A stretch of 64,000 nt of DNA from JACZUI01 sp965216725 (GTDB lineage: Bacteria > Actinomycetota > Acidimicrobiia > Spongiisociales > ZC4RG35). The stretch spans positions 1 to 64,000 of the forward strand of contig CBDCGI010000019.1 of assembly GCA_965216725.1 (NCBI GenBank). Direction: 5' to 3'. Under the pieces are notes generated by a model that did no database searches, had not been told where the DNA came from, and saw only the letters and a program-made list of their open reading frames with translations. Made by a program: the position numbers and the translations under genes. This document shows, piece after piece, positions 1 to 8,488 of this stretch (positions are counted from its first letter, which is position 1; every line of letters begins with the position of its first letter).

Positions 1-567
1 CGTCGGGCAAAGACGACGGGTCCTTGGCGATGGGCGCGCTTTCCCCAGTCAAGGCCGCTTCTTGAGTTTCCAGCGTTGCGCTGCGAATCAGGCGACCGTC
101 GGCGGGCACGAGGTCTCCGGCCTCTACGAGGACAACATCTCCCAGAACGACTTCGGGGACGGGTATCTCCTTGGTGGTCCCGTCCCGAATCACCCTCGCG
201 TTGGGAACTTGCAGCTTGGCGAGGGCGTCAACCGCCTCCCGGGCCTTCAACTCCTGTCGCCCCCAAGCAGCACGTTGAGACACACCAGAGCGCCAACGAA
301 CACCGCCGTCGAGAACTCGCCGATCACGGCACTGATCACCGCGACTCCGATCAGCATGAGGTTCATGGGATCGACGATCTGGTGACGGGCGATCTCCAGC
401 TTCGACGGTAGAGGTTCGCCCTTGATCTCGTTGGGTCCGTGGTCTCTCAACCGGTTGCTTGCTTCCGGGGACGCCAGACCGTCGAGTTGATCCGAGCCGA
501 GATCGCTGACCACCTTTGCAGCGTCGAGCGCATACCAACGGTCGGGAGTTTTGAGATCTGTCGTCAT
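1..567 (-). CDS. P-type cation-transporting ATPase, N-terminal part (runs off the window; frameshifted)
   Basis: The gene starts at 567 and runs out of the left edge. The first ~100 residues contain a cation-ATPase N-terminal domain (SNRLRDHGPNEIKGE) and the first membrane hairpin (LMLIGVAVISAVIGEFSTAV). The expected continuation, RQELKAREAVDALAKLQVP followed by the actuator segment with VEAGDLVPADGRLI and LTGESAPIAKD, is present but in a different frame. The shift falls at a run of five G (minus strand) near 253-258, and adding one base restores a single reading frame. The phosphorylation (DKTGT) and ATP-binding domains lie outside the window. Substrate unknown; the layout resembles Ca/Mg-type (PMA/SERCA-like) pumps. 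The break is more likely a homopolymer error than a real pseudogene. Confidence 0.8.
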
Positions 568-658
568 GTTCCTCCTGGGGTGGCCGGAGACTATCGAGAC
601 ACGTCCAGTGGGGACTTCTGACAGAGGGTCAGCGACGGTTAACCTTTGGATCTCCCTC

Positions 659-733
<75 letters not shown>

Positions 734-736
734 AAG

Positions 737-768
737 TGAAGCCCCTGCGTATGCGGGGGCTTCATTGA
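737..768 (+). terminator. Terminator after tRNA-Arg
   Basis: Stem TGAAGCCCC (737-745) pairs with GGGGCTTCA (756-764), followed by TTGATT. It sits five bases after the tRNA and just inside the integrative element. The T tract is weak. Confidence 0.6.
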
Positions 769-803
769 TTGTGGGTGGCGCCAAGTGTGAGGGCTCGTGC
801 CGT

Positions 804-824
804 GGGAGCCATTCTCGGGAGCCA
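804..824 (+). repeat. Paired GGGAGCCA repeats near attL (possible integrase arm sites)
   Basis: GGGAGCCA occurs at 804-811 and 817-824 (13-bp pitch, about 70 bp inside the attL core). The same octamer is paired at 20504-20511 and 20516-20523, just inside attR. Paired short direct repeats flanking both core sites are what tyrosine-integrase or excisionase arm sites look like; binding is inference. Confidence 0.5.
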
Positions 825-908
825 TTACCCAATGCAGTAGTTGTGTCATAGGGCGGTCTAGTGCTCTCCGTGGTGATCGCCTGAGCCTGGACGGCTTGCA
901 GGCTCTAA

Positions 909-1448
909 CTACTCGTCGGTTTCGACGTTGAGTACTCCGAGGTTGACGAGGCGATACTGCATAGCCTCTCGTGACACTCCGAAACGCTGACCGAGCATTC
1001 CAATGGCCGTTTCGGCTTCGATGTTCTCGTCGTCGCTGAGGATCTCACGAAGTGCGTCAAGTACGAAGTTCCGAGGCATCAGGAGGTTGGCTGCAAACGT
1101 GTTTGCCTCGATCTCCTGAGAGTCGGTAGCGAGGCTCGAAAGGTCGTCGCGCCGGCTCACGCGGACTGACGAGTCGACTACGAGTTGTCTGCCCTGGTGC
1201 AGCAGGAAGTGCCCTATCTCGTGTGCGAGAGTGAATCGGCGCCGGTTCGGAGGGTGGCTGTCGTTGACGATGATGCGGTTGCCTTTGTCACCATGAAAGG
1301 TCAGTCCAGAGATCTCATTTAGAGGCTCGAACTTCACCTGGACGCCGAGGTGCTTGGCGACGAGCTCGGGATCGACCGGCGGTGTGTCGATGCCAGCCTC
1401 TTCGAGGACTCGACGGGCCTCCTGAGCTGCCTTGGTAGATCTCGCCAT
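909..1448 (-). CDS. ImmA/IrrE-type metallopeptidase
   Basis: 179 aa. Central zinc-peptidase motif HEIGH in FTLAHEIGHFLLH, followed by EIEANTFAANLLMP, a typical ImmA/IrrE (DUF955) arrangement. In this family the protease commonly cleaves a partner XRE repressor after a stress signal. The start is ATG at 1448, only 6 bp after the stop of the upstream XRE gene, so the two form a repressor-protease pair. They diverge from the ubiquitin-like operon and are plausible controllers of it or of the element, as ImmA/ImmR is for ICEBs1. Cytoplasmic; no signal peptide or membrane segment. Confidence 0.85.
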   Translation of the reverse strand: MARSTKAAQEARRVLEEAGIDTPPVDPELVAKHLGVQVKFEPLNEISGLTFHGDKGNRIIVNDSHPPNRRRFTLAHEIGHFLLHQGRQLVVDSSVRVSRRDDLSSLATDSQEIEANTFAANLLMPRNFVLDALREILSDDENIEAETAIGMLGQRFGVSREAMQYRLVNLGVLNVETDE

Positions 1449-1454
1449 CGCCCG

Positions 1455-1769
1455 CTAGCCGAGGAGGTCGCTCAACGCTGCCTGGACGCGTGCGCGGTCG
1501 TCCTCTGGAAGGTCGTCCGTCACAGCCGCTGGTATGTCTGCTCGTGCCGCTTCCACGATGTCGGATGTGAGCAGGTCACACGGATGGATGTCCACAACAG
1601 TGGAGAGCTGGATGAAGAAGTCCAGTGAGATGCTTTGTCGTTCGTTTTCGAGATTCGCGATGGTCGCTCGCGATACGCCCAGCCGTCTGGCCAATTCCTG
1701 TTGGCTCATCGAGCGGGATTCCCGAGCGCTTCTGATCGCGCGCGCAATCGCTTCGTGAAACCGGGACAT
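1455..1769 (-). CDS. XRE-family HTH regulator (ImmR-like partner)
   Basis: 104 aa from ATG at 1769; the frame is open further upstream to 1880, but that part has no helix-turn-helix character and would overlap the divergent promoter. The HTH is residues ~20-65: MSQQELARRLGVSRATIANLENERQ, canonical for Cro/cI-like XRE proteins. The C-terminal part is acidic and could be the target of the adjacent ImmA peptidase. It is divergent from the ubiquitin-like gene, with about 165 bp of shared upstream DNA holding a clear promoter, so a repressor role there is reasonable but unproven. Confidence 0.82.
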   Translation of the reverse strand: MSRFHEAIARAIRSARESRSMSQQELARRLGVSRATIANLENERQSISLDFFIQLSTVVDIHPCDLLTSDIVEAARADIPAAVTDDLPEDDRARVQAALSDLLG

Positions 1770-1869
1770 TGACCTTGAGGTTATCGGCCGGTCGCGCGCA
1801 AAGCAATGATCCGTGTCGTGACCGAGGTTCACCAACCCGTGCATGCGACCACTCGTAAATGATAGGTGC

Positions 1870-1899
1870 TTGACATACACAACTCATTCTTGCGACAAT
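1870..1899 (+). promoter_or_regulatory. Probable promoter of the ubiquitin-like/SIR2 operon
   Basis: Perfect -35 hexamer TTGACA (1870-1875), 18-bp spacer, and GACAAT (1894-1899; 4 of 6 matches to the -10 consensus). Transcription would start near 1906, giving a ~28-nt leader that contains AAAGGAG at 1921-1927, six bases before ATG 1934. It lies between the divergent XRE gene and the operon. Confidence 0.55.
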
Positions 1900-1933
1900 G
1901 AGGAACACGGTCAATACGACAAAGGAGAAGCCA

Positions 1934-2191
1934 ATGACCGATCAACTCGAACGCAAAGGACGCCCCGGCACCGGACGCTTCTACACCTTCTTCGTTGATG
2001 GCGAGGAGTTCCGGGTGGATGAGCCCAAGATCACAGGAGGCGAGATCATGGATCTAGCCGGTATTCCCCATGAGGTTGGGTTGCTTGAGATCCTTGAAGA
2101 CGGCACCCAGCGAAGTGTTGCTGTTGATGAGGTAATCGAACTCAAGCCCGGACGTCGATACAAGAAGGCGCCCCGGTTCAAGAGGGGCTAG
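1934..2191 (+). CDS. Ubiquitin-like modifier protein (multiubiquitin-domain type)
   Basis: 85 aa. The layout FYTFFVDGEEFRVDEPKITG, then GEIMDLAGIP, then a strand ending in VDEVIELKPGRRYKKAPRF is that of the bacterial multiubiquitin domain, a beta-grasp family reported beside E1/E2/JAB genes. There is a single domain and the chain ends in a glycine (FKRG), as a conjugatable modifier with no pro-peptide would. ATG 1934 is preferred over the in-frame ATG 1898 because AAAGGAG lies just upstream of 1934. The stop overlaps the E2 start by one base (TAGTG). Expected role: activated by the E1 encoded two genes downstream and transferred to target proteins. The target is unknown. Confidence 0.75.
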   Translation: MTDQLERKGRPGTGRFYTFFVDGEEFRVDEPKITGGEIMDLAGIPHEVGLLEILEDGTQRSVAVDEVIELKPGRRYKKAPRFKRG

Positions 2192-2592
2192 TGGCGATGA
2201 ACCGGGTGGAGCGCATCCAACAAGAGGTCGACATGCTCAACGGTGATTGGTGTGACATTGCAGTGGACCAGGACCTGAGGTGGTTGGTCTTGGAGAATGT
2301 TCCGCTCCCGGCGGGCTGGAATATGTCACACACGTGGGTGCTGATACTGATTCCGCCCGGCTACCCGACCACTCCTCCGGACAACTTCTATACCGACCCG
2401 GCGCTTCGACTTGCAGACGGGCAACAACCAGCCAAGACGAACCTGGAGCAGCGACAGGCCGAAAGGCGATGTTTGATGTTCTCGGTGCACGTAGAGAAGG
2501 GTGACTGGAATCCCGGAGCCTCGCCGGCGGACGGCCATAATCTCGCCACATTCGTGAGCGCAGCCCTCAAGCGCCTTGCCGAGGTGGACTGA
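2191..2592 (+). CDS. E2-like ubiquitin-conjugating protein (prokaryotic E2 family E type)
   Basis: 133 aa, GTG start overlapping the previous stop; ATG 2197 is the alternative. An E2-like core is visible: LILIPPGYPTTPPDNFYTDP (the conserved PxYPxxPP strand-turn) and a C-terminal KGDWNPG...FVSAALKRL helix. This matches the bacterial E2 family E found with multiubiquitin genes. There are only two cysteines, Cys21 and Cys94; Cys94 lies where a catalytic nucleophile could sit but the surrounding motif is not the eukaryotic HPN...C. Some related bacterial pathways are reported to use oxyester chemistry, so the nucleophile is open. Translationally coupled to its neighbours, between the modifier and the E1. 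Confidence 0.72.
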   Translation: MAMNRVERIQQEVDMLNGDWCDIAVDQDLRWLVLENVPLPAGWNMSHTWVLILIPPGYPTTPPDNFYTDPALRLADGQQPAKTNLEQRQAERRCLMFSVHVEKGDWNPGASPADGHNLATFVSAALKRLAEVD

Positions 2593-2593
2593 C

Positions 2594-4023
2594 GTGGCGA
2601 TCCTGCGACTCGACGAGGCGCTGTGGGAGCGGATACGTAGCCATATTGCAGTCGCCGTCGAAGAGCGCTTCGCGTTCCTCCTGTGCTCTGTAGCTGACTC
2701 CCTTCATGGTCCAGTCTTCATCGCAATCGATGCTGTCCTGGTTCCTGGTTCGGAAGTAACGCGAGGGGATCGGGGATGGGAGCTGAGTACCGCTGCCGTT
2801 GTCGGGGTCGTGAATCGTGCCATCTCGGGAGGGCACGCCCTCGTCGAAGCGCACTACCACGGTGGAAGCAAGCCTCAGTTCTCCAACACTGATCGCATCG
2901 GTCTCGACGAGTTTGTCCCATACGTCCTCGATTCGCTGCCAGCGACGCAATATGCGGCAACAGTCTGGGGAGAGAGGACAGTAGGAGGTCTTGCCTTCAT
3001 GGCCGATGGAGGTCAGTCCAGCTTGGAAAGTGTCACCGTTATCGGAAACCGATTTGCCCAGGTTGTATCCCAACCGGACGATCGACCAGATCATTCTGCC
3101 TTCTTCAGCCGACAGATCCCTTGGTTCTCGGAATCCGGCCAGAGACAACTGGCCTCGACGAGGTTCGGCGTCGTGGGAGCATCAGGCACCGGATCCCAGG
3201 TCATCACTCAGCTTGGCGGTCTCGGCGTTAGAAGCTTCGTCTTGGTCGACCCTGAAACCGTGGGGGAAGAGAATCTCAACCGGATCCCGTATGCCACGAC
3301 TCATGACATCGGCCAATCCAAGGTCAACCTTGCCGCCCGGCACCTTGAACAGACTGTTCCCGACGTCGAAGTCCATGCACTGAATCATGCTCTGCAGTCG
3401 AGCGAAGCATTTCATGCGTTGAAAGGCGTCGATGTTCTCGTCGGTTGCGTCGACAACGACGGCGCGCGACTCATCCTCAACGAGATAGCCCTCGCCTACG
3501 GGATTCCCTACTTCGACGTCGGAGTCGGAATCCAAGTAGATGGCTCAGGCGTGGAAGAGATTGGCGCGACGCTTGCGGTAGTCCTCCCACGAGGACATGT
3601 CTCAACTGCATGGACCTTATCGACCCGATCGAGGCCCGCTACTTCGTGACCTCTCCCGACTCTCGGGAGATAGAGCGGGTATGGGGCTATGTCGATGGCC
3701 TCGAGGCTCCGGCACCAGCGGTATGTTCCCTCAACGCCGCCGCAGCGGCGATGCTCGTCAATGAATTCGCTCTCTTCGCGAGCGGGGGTCGCCGTCCCAA
3801 CCCATTGACCCAGCTTGATGTTCTCGGCCGCGCATATGAACTGCCGTCTCAGCGAGTGGTTCCCATCCAGGTCTCTGCTGATCCCGGCTGCTTCGAATGC
3901 CAAAAGGCGTTGACGGCAGATGATTCGAGCATCGACCGGTACATTTGGGTTGAATCCGATCAGCCTCTCTCAAAACGCCTGCATACGCTCTGGCAATCTG
4001 TTCTTCGGCGGCTCCGGCGCTAG
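2594..4023 (+). CDS. JAB peptidase-E1 (ThiF) fusion protein (apparent frameshift near 3595)
   Basis: GTG start one base after the E2 stop; ~476 aa if repaired. Residues ~1-150 look like a JAB/JAMM deubiquitinase-type domain with HYHG, then SNTD, fitting HxH...SxxD. From ~170 an E1/ThiF adenylation domain follows: GVVGASGTGSQV (nucleotide loop), LVDPETVGEENLNR, VGCVDND. The C-terminal third contains the paired zinc cysteines CLNC and CFEC and LIDPIEARYF, but in another frame. The shift is at GAGGACATGTC (3591-3601); one extra C restores GGPCLNCMDLID, the sequence expected of ThiF proteins. Probable function: adenylates the modifier, passes it to the E2, and removes it by the JAB domain. Whether the break is real decides whether the system is alive. 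Confidence 0.78.
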
Positions 4024-4098
4024 CCCACGCCCTGTATCCGACCATCGGTATCTGAACTACTTCCTTGATCTGTCATCGACGGTCAGGAGACTGAGCAA

Positions 4099-5186
4099 AT
4101 GAGGATCGCTGCACTCATCGGTAACGGTTGTTCCATTCCCTACAACCCGGGTCTCGCCATGGGCCCGCTAACCGAGAGAGTCCTTGCCACCCTGGCCTCC
4201 GGGGAGGGTGCCGAGGGAGCTCTGAGTCATGCCCTCGATCAGCTGGCCGCTGCATCGACCAGCGTTGAGACCGATCGGATAAGAGTTTTCGAAGAACTCT
4301 TCGGACCGTTGGAGCGTCTTGGGCGAGGTCTCCAAGCCGTAGAGGAGCTAGCAGCGCTTCTAGCGCCGACGCCAGAGTTCAGTGATCCACTTCGGCAGGC
4401 GCATGACCTTGCTCATCGACTTCGGCAATCGACTGTAGGTGCTGCCCTTCATGTAGTGGCCGACCTCTCGACCGGGCAAGGCGCTGCAGCGCAACAGCCT
4501 CTAGTCGACCTAGTCCAGTGGCTATTTGAGGAATCCGGTGAAGTGGGTCTAGTGAGGATCTTTACCCTCAACTATGACGCCTTGGTCGACAGTGCGGCGT
4601 TGCAGGTAGGCGGACAGCCGATGATCTCAGACATGGCCAACGGGTTTGGTGCGGTACAGGTCGAGATACTGCCCAACCTGAGCGTGCCGGCCTATACCCT
4701 GCGCGACGACGACGAACTACTCCGCCGGGTCATCCTGTATCACTTGCACGGGTCGCTTCAGTGGATCCGTCGAGGCGACTCTTTGTTCAAAACCGCTGAC
4801 CTGGACGATCTTCGGCGAGCGACTACTGGCGCCGCTTTGCAGCCGGCCACGCCTTAGCGGACCCTGTGGTCATCCTCGCTGACCAAAAGGTCCGGGCCGT
4901 CGAGGCAGAGCCATTCGACTGGGCGTACAGAAGGTTCAGAGCGGCTTTTCAAGATGCAGAAGGGATCGTTATTGCTGGGTATGGATTCGGAGATGAGCCC
5001 GTAAACCGGGTGCTCCGAGGCACCGTCCCCGTTTCCGAATGTCCAGTGATCTGTATCGACCGAGCCGACGATCCGCAGGTCCTTCGGGACCGCATCCACG
5101 CAGAAATACCAGGGCTCAATGACGACAGGCTCCAAGTGCGTGCGGAGGGCCTCGAAGAGGTGGCCCCCAACCTGACTTGGGACTGA
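4099..5186 (+). CDS. SIR2-like (putative NAD-consuming) protein, apparent frameshift near 4811
   Basis: About 362 aa if repaired. SIR2-type landmarks: LIGNGCSIPYNPGL at the N-terminus (GNG nucleotide loop), TLNYDALVD (~residue 157), LHGSLQW (~216), then in the second frame DYWRRFAAGHALADPVVILAD and AGYGFGDEPVN near the C-terminus, resembling the SIR2_2/DUF4917 group. One base added around 4810-4812 joins the frames. SIR2-like domains in defence systems (Thoeris, DSR, prokaryotic Argonaute partners) deplete NAD+ to abort infection. The gene is 75 bp after the E1, on the same strand, with GAGGAGAC-like ribosome binding just upstream, so it is probably the operon's effector; that functional link is inference. 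Confidence 0.7.
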
Positions 5187-5398
5187 GCAGCTACTCGGCG
5201 TGCGGGTGGCTGGAGGCCCCCACAGCTGGCGAACATCAGTCATGATTGGTCTCGTCCATGCGGGACCATACGTACACGAAGAATCTCATCACGTGCCTCA
5301 TCCGACGTGAGTCCAACGGGCTGGTCCTGGCCGAGCGTCTGAGGCGCAAGTCGTATGTCTCGATAGGTCCTGACCTCATAGGTCGTCACCTCTTGTGA

Positions 5399-6609
5399 TC
5401 AGGCTCCGGCATCGCTACTGCGGTCGTCACTGTCCTGCGGGTTTGTGAAGAGCACGTCGGTGATGGCCTCGGTCGCCTTCTTGGTCTCATCGCCAACGAG
5501 GTGCCCGTAGACATCCTTGGTGATGGCGAGCGAGGCGTGGCCGAGGACTTCGGAAACGACCCAGAGCGGGGTCCCCTGGGCGAGCATGATCGAAGCGGCT
5601 GAATGCCTGAGCTCGTGAGGGGTCCAATGCCCGAGGTTGGCGCGGTTGCAGAGTCGGTGGAAGTAGTGGGCGAAGTTGTCCGGATCGACAGGGGTGCCAT
5701 TCTTGGTGGTGAAGACCAGATCCGAGTTGGCCCAAGCCGGTCCTGCGGCGAGTCGCTCCTTGGCCTGACGAGCTCGATGGGCTCGCAGAAGGCTGTCGAG
5801 CGCCGGTGTTAGGTGGAGCGTCCTGCGTGATCGCCGAGTCTTCAGGTTGCGAAGAACGAGCTGAGTTCTTCTCCCGACACGGGTCGCTTCTTCGTCCGAC
5901 AGCCGCTCCCTTCTTAGCTGGCGCCGGACGTGAAGCTGTCCGGAGTCGAAGTCGATGTCTAACCAAGAGACGCCAAGGGCCTCACCTCTTCGAAGTCCGT
6001 ATGTCAGGGTGATCGCATATAGGGCTTCAAGACGCTCACCTCTTGCAGCAGTCAAAAGGCTCTTTGCCTCGGCGATGGTCAGTGATCGTCCCTCGGGCGG
6101 GTCGAGCTGCGGCGGATCCGACAGCGCTGCTACGTTGCGAACCAGGAGGCCTTCGCGTTCGGCCTGGTGGAGGGCAGAGCGCAACACAGTGCGCATGATG
6201 CGGATGCTGTTCGCGCTGTACCCGGCCTTCCGTTTCGCCGCCCAAAGGTCATTCAGCTCGGATACGGACAGTTTGGTCAGTACTTCGCGCCAAGGGCTGG
6301 CTTGAGGTGAAGCCGGACCGTGTCGGCGTAATCGGCTGCGGTCGACTGCTCGACTCGTGCAGGCACACCTTGGATCCACCGATCAAGGAACGCACCAACG
6401 GTAAGGCGACTAGTCGGGTTCTCAACTCCGGCATCGAGTGAGCGATGAGCCTCTTTGAGCTTTGCGAGCACCTCGGCCTTCGTGGCGCCCGAGACCTTGA
6501 CTCGGCGGCGGCGACCATCGGGAGTCTTGCCAAGTGAGATGGCTCCTCGCCATCGATCGCCGTCCTGATAGACGGAATCTTCGCCCCATCCTCGACGTCC
6601 CTTAGGCAC
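5399..6609 (-). CDS. int: Tyrosine site-specific integrase of the AICE (apparent frameshift near 6293)
   Basis: About 403 aa. The N-terminal DNA-binding part (DGDRWRGAISLGKTPDGRRRR; TVGAFLDRWI SAM-like core-binding region) is in one frame and the catalytic domain in another. Adding one G at CTTGGCGC (~6293) gives LKPALGREVLTKLSV. Catalytic residues are present: Arg in TYGLRRGEALG, HELRHSAAS (HxxR), LGHASLAITKDVYGH (final His and Tyr nucleophile). GTG 6609 is chosen because it overlaps the stop of the upstream HTH gene by 8 bp. It should recombine the tRNA-Arg 3'-end attB with the element attP. Last gene of the minus-strand int-HTH-xis-rep-tra operon. Confidence 0.88.
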
Positions 6610-6907
6610 GATCCTTGTGCTGCTGTCTCGCCCGGCGCCCTGGCGGCCTCTCTGGATGGGCTTCCGCCCAGGCGTTGACCGCGGACGTTTCCCAGACACG
6701 CCCCGCCGAGAGCTGTGCGACGGGTGCCGGGAAGTCTTCGTAGTCCCGCACCAATTGACTTGCCCTCTGGCGGGTAACCCCAAGCATCGACGCAATCTCA
6801 CTGAGACCCACGAGGTGACCGGTCATGGGTCGGAGCATACGGTCGAACTCTTGACCCTGTAAAGCGTTGCCTGGGGTCCGGTGTTTTCTGGTTGCAGAAC
6901 GTCTCAT
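6602..6907 (-). CDS. Small HTH DNA-binding protein of the AICE
   Basis: 101 aa from ATG 6907; later ATGs at residues 24 and 28 are possible. Residues ~33-90 (GLSEIASMLGVTRQRASQLV, then DYEDFPAPVAQLSAGRVWET and VNAWAEAHPER) form a MerR/AlpA-like winged helix of the kind that acts as accessory recombination or transcription factor. It lies 3 bp after the xis stop and overlaps the integrase start, so it is co-translated with both. Either this protein or its upstream neighbour could be the true excisionase. Confidence 0.72.
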   Translation of the reverse strand: MRRSATRKHRTPGNALQGQEFDRMLRPMTGHLVGLSEIASMLGVTRQRASQLVRDYEDFPAPVAQLSAGRVWETSAVNAWAEAHPERPPGRRARQQHKDRA

Positions 6908-6910
6908 CTC

Positions 6911-7108
6911 TCAAACCACATGCTGAGCCTCTTCGTGTTTCAGGCGGTCGACGAACTCGTTGAGCGCTTCCCGCGGGACACGCCGACTGGAGTCGATGCG
7001 AACCGTGGTGAGCCGCCCCTGACTAATCAGCTCGTAGAGCTTCGATCGGCTGATTGAGAGCAGCTGGGCGGCTTCCACCGGCGTGAGAAGAAGCTTCTCA
7101 GTAGTCAC
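6911..7108 (-). CDS. xis: Excisionase-like helix-turn-helix protein
   Basis: 65 aa; GTG start whose GTGA overlaps the rep stop codon. The whole protein is a MerR-type excisionase/HTH_17 fold: LTPVEAAQLLSISRSKLYEL, ISQGRLTTVRID, RRVPREALNEFVDRL. Such proteins bend att DNA to direct integrase toward excision in pSAM2-type elements, where xis also lies between rep and int. The frame is open much further upstream inside rep, but only this portion has coding character. Confidence 0.82.
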   Translation of the reverse strand: MTTEKLLLTPVEAAQLLSISRSKLYELISQGRLTTVRIDSSRRVPREALNEFVDRLKHEEAQHVV

Positions 7109-8487
7109 GGTCTCTCGGCCCTTTCGATCAGTCGCTGATCCCGCGCCAGCGTTCGAGCTTGAGCGGCTTGGGCTGCGGCCGTCTGTGCGAGCCAGGCATC
7201 GCCCTGGTGGTTCCACCCGCGGCCGACGTATTGCCAGTCCTTGACCTTCTCCGCTTCCGACGGTCGATTGAGCGAATCTCGTCGTGTCGCTGCCCACTCG
7301 GCGCGGGCGGCGCGGAGGGCTCCAAGGGTGGTCGAGTATCGCTGACTCTTGGTGAGCCAGTGCCCTCGGAATCCGAGGGTGTGAGCCCAGTGTCGTAGCT
7401 TCAGATGCTCGAGCTCGGGCCTCCCACCGAGATCCCATGCCGTCGTGACGAGTCTCTTCAGGTGTGCTCGAAGGTCGAGGAATGCGAGATCGGAACCATT
7501 GAGCCGATGGTCGAGCCGGCCGAATGAGTCGGTCGATTTGGTGGCGTATTTGGCGATGTATGCCGCTACTGCACCCGGAGGGGTGGTATCGAGTGTGACT
7601 CTTCGAACGTCGGTCTGGTTGCCCCATCGAGCTTCGCCTGCGATTCCCGGAGAAGCTGGATAGCCGACACGACTTCGCTGGCTGGCAGAAATGACGGCCG
7701 ACTCGAAGTGATCAATCGTCAGATCCGGCGGAGGCGCTTCGTCAGGTCCGCCTGGACCGTCGAGGCGGACGACGAGGTGGAGGTGTATAAGCCCTCTAGC
7801 TTGGTACTCGACGACCTTGGCGTACGACAGCCGGGCGTGGTCGGCGAACTGTGAGCTGCCGATCTCGACGGCCTTAGCTAGCTCCCGCTGGATACCGATG
7901 GTGGTGCGGCGCCATAACTCGGTGGCGTGTGCATTCCACAGAATTGCTCGTTCGTAGTCGAAGCAGTCGGTACACAGGGGCTCCCCGAGTCTGACATCGT
8001 CTTGAGCATGAATCTCGTCGCAGCGGATCGACCGGCCGTGGCTGCACTCTCCGCGATGGTTCGGCCGACATTTCCGCGCCGACCCATCTGTGATGCGTCG
8101 TGAATGAACCGGCCCAAAGCTGGGAGCAGTGAGGGTCACGAACAGAATCGGATGTGCTGAAGTGTCCTCTGGAACACCCTTTCCACCCCGTAAGCCGGCG
8201 ACGATGAGGTGCCAGGCATCTGCCCGGTACCTCGCCGAGCACGGCTCACAGACTGTCGCTCTTCTTGTGCCGCACGCCTTGAGGAGATGTCCGTCGGGTT
8301 CGGTAGCAGTGGAGTAGCCGGAGTAGATCTCGCCGGTTGCCGGGTCGATCTCGTGTGTGGTTCCGGTCAATCTGACCGGGTTCTCGCACCATCCCGTTGA
8401 CCGAGCCATGTCGAGCCACCGCTCGAAAGACTCTGAGTCGGACGCTCGTGTGAGAAGAGAGTCGAGACCAGACGATCCAAGCTGCAT
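7105..8487 (-). CDS. RepSA-like rolling-circle replication initiator
   Basis: 460 aa. The HUH-type core is visible: GLIHLHLVVRLDG (HxH metal ligands) and, ~90 residues later, AAYIAKYATKS (YxxKY, nicking tyrosine region). A cysteine-rich N-terminal segment (ACGTRRATVCEPCSARY, CDEIH...CTDCFDYER) probably binds zinc. This layout matches RepSA of Streptomyces pSAM2 and other AICE initiators, which nick the excised circle's dso and start rolling-circle replication. Start ATG 8487 is one base after the stop of the FtsK-like gene, so the genes are coupled. I did not identify the dso. Confidence 0.85.
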   Translation of the reverse strand: MQLGSSGLDSLLTRASDSESFERWLDMARSTGWCENPVRLTGTTHEIDPATGEIYSGYSTATEPDGHLLKACGTRRATVCEPCSARYRADAWHLIVAGLRGGKGVPEDTSAHPILFVTLTAPSFGPVHSRRITDGSARKCRPNHRGECSHGRSIRCDEIHAQDDVRLGEPLCTDCFDYERAILWNAHATELWRRTTIGIQRELAKAVEIGSSQFADHARLSYAKVVEYQARGLIHLHLVVRLDGPGGPDEAPPPDLTIDHFESAVISASQRSRVGYPASPGIAGEARWGNQTDVRRVTLDTTPPGAVAAYIAKYATKSTDSFGRLDHRLNGSDLAFLDLRAHLKRLVTTAWDLGGRPELEHLKLRHWAHTLGFRGHWLTKSQRYSTTLGALRAARAEWAATRRDSLNRPSEAEKVKDWQYVGRGWNHQGDAWLAQTAAAQAAQARTLARDQRLIERAERP

Positions 8488-8488
8488 G

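Noticed and set aside
2576..2593. TTG 2576 start for the JAB-E1 protein
   Set aside because: It lies inside the E2 gene; GTG 2594, one base after the E2 stop, gives a more typical coupled start.
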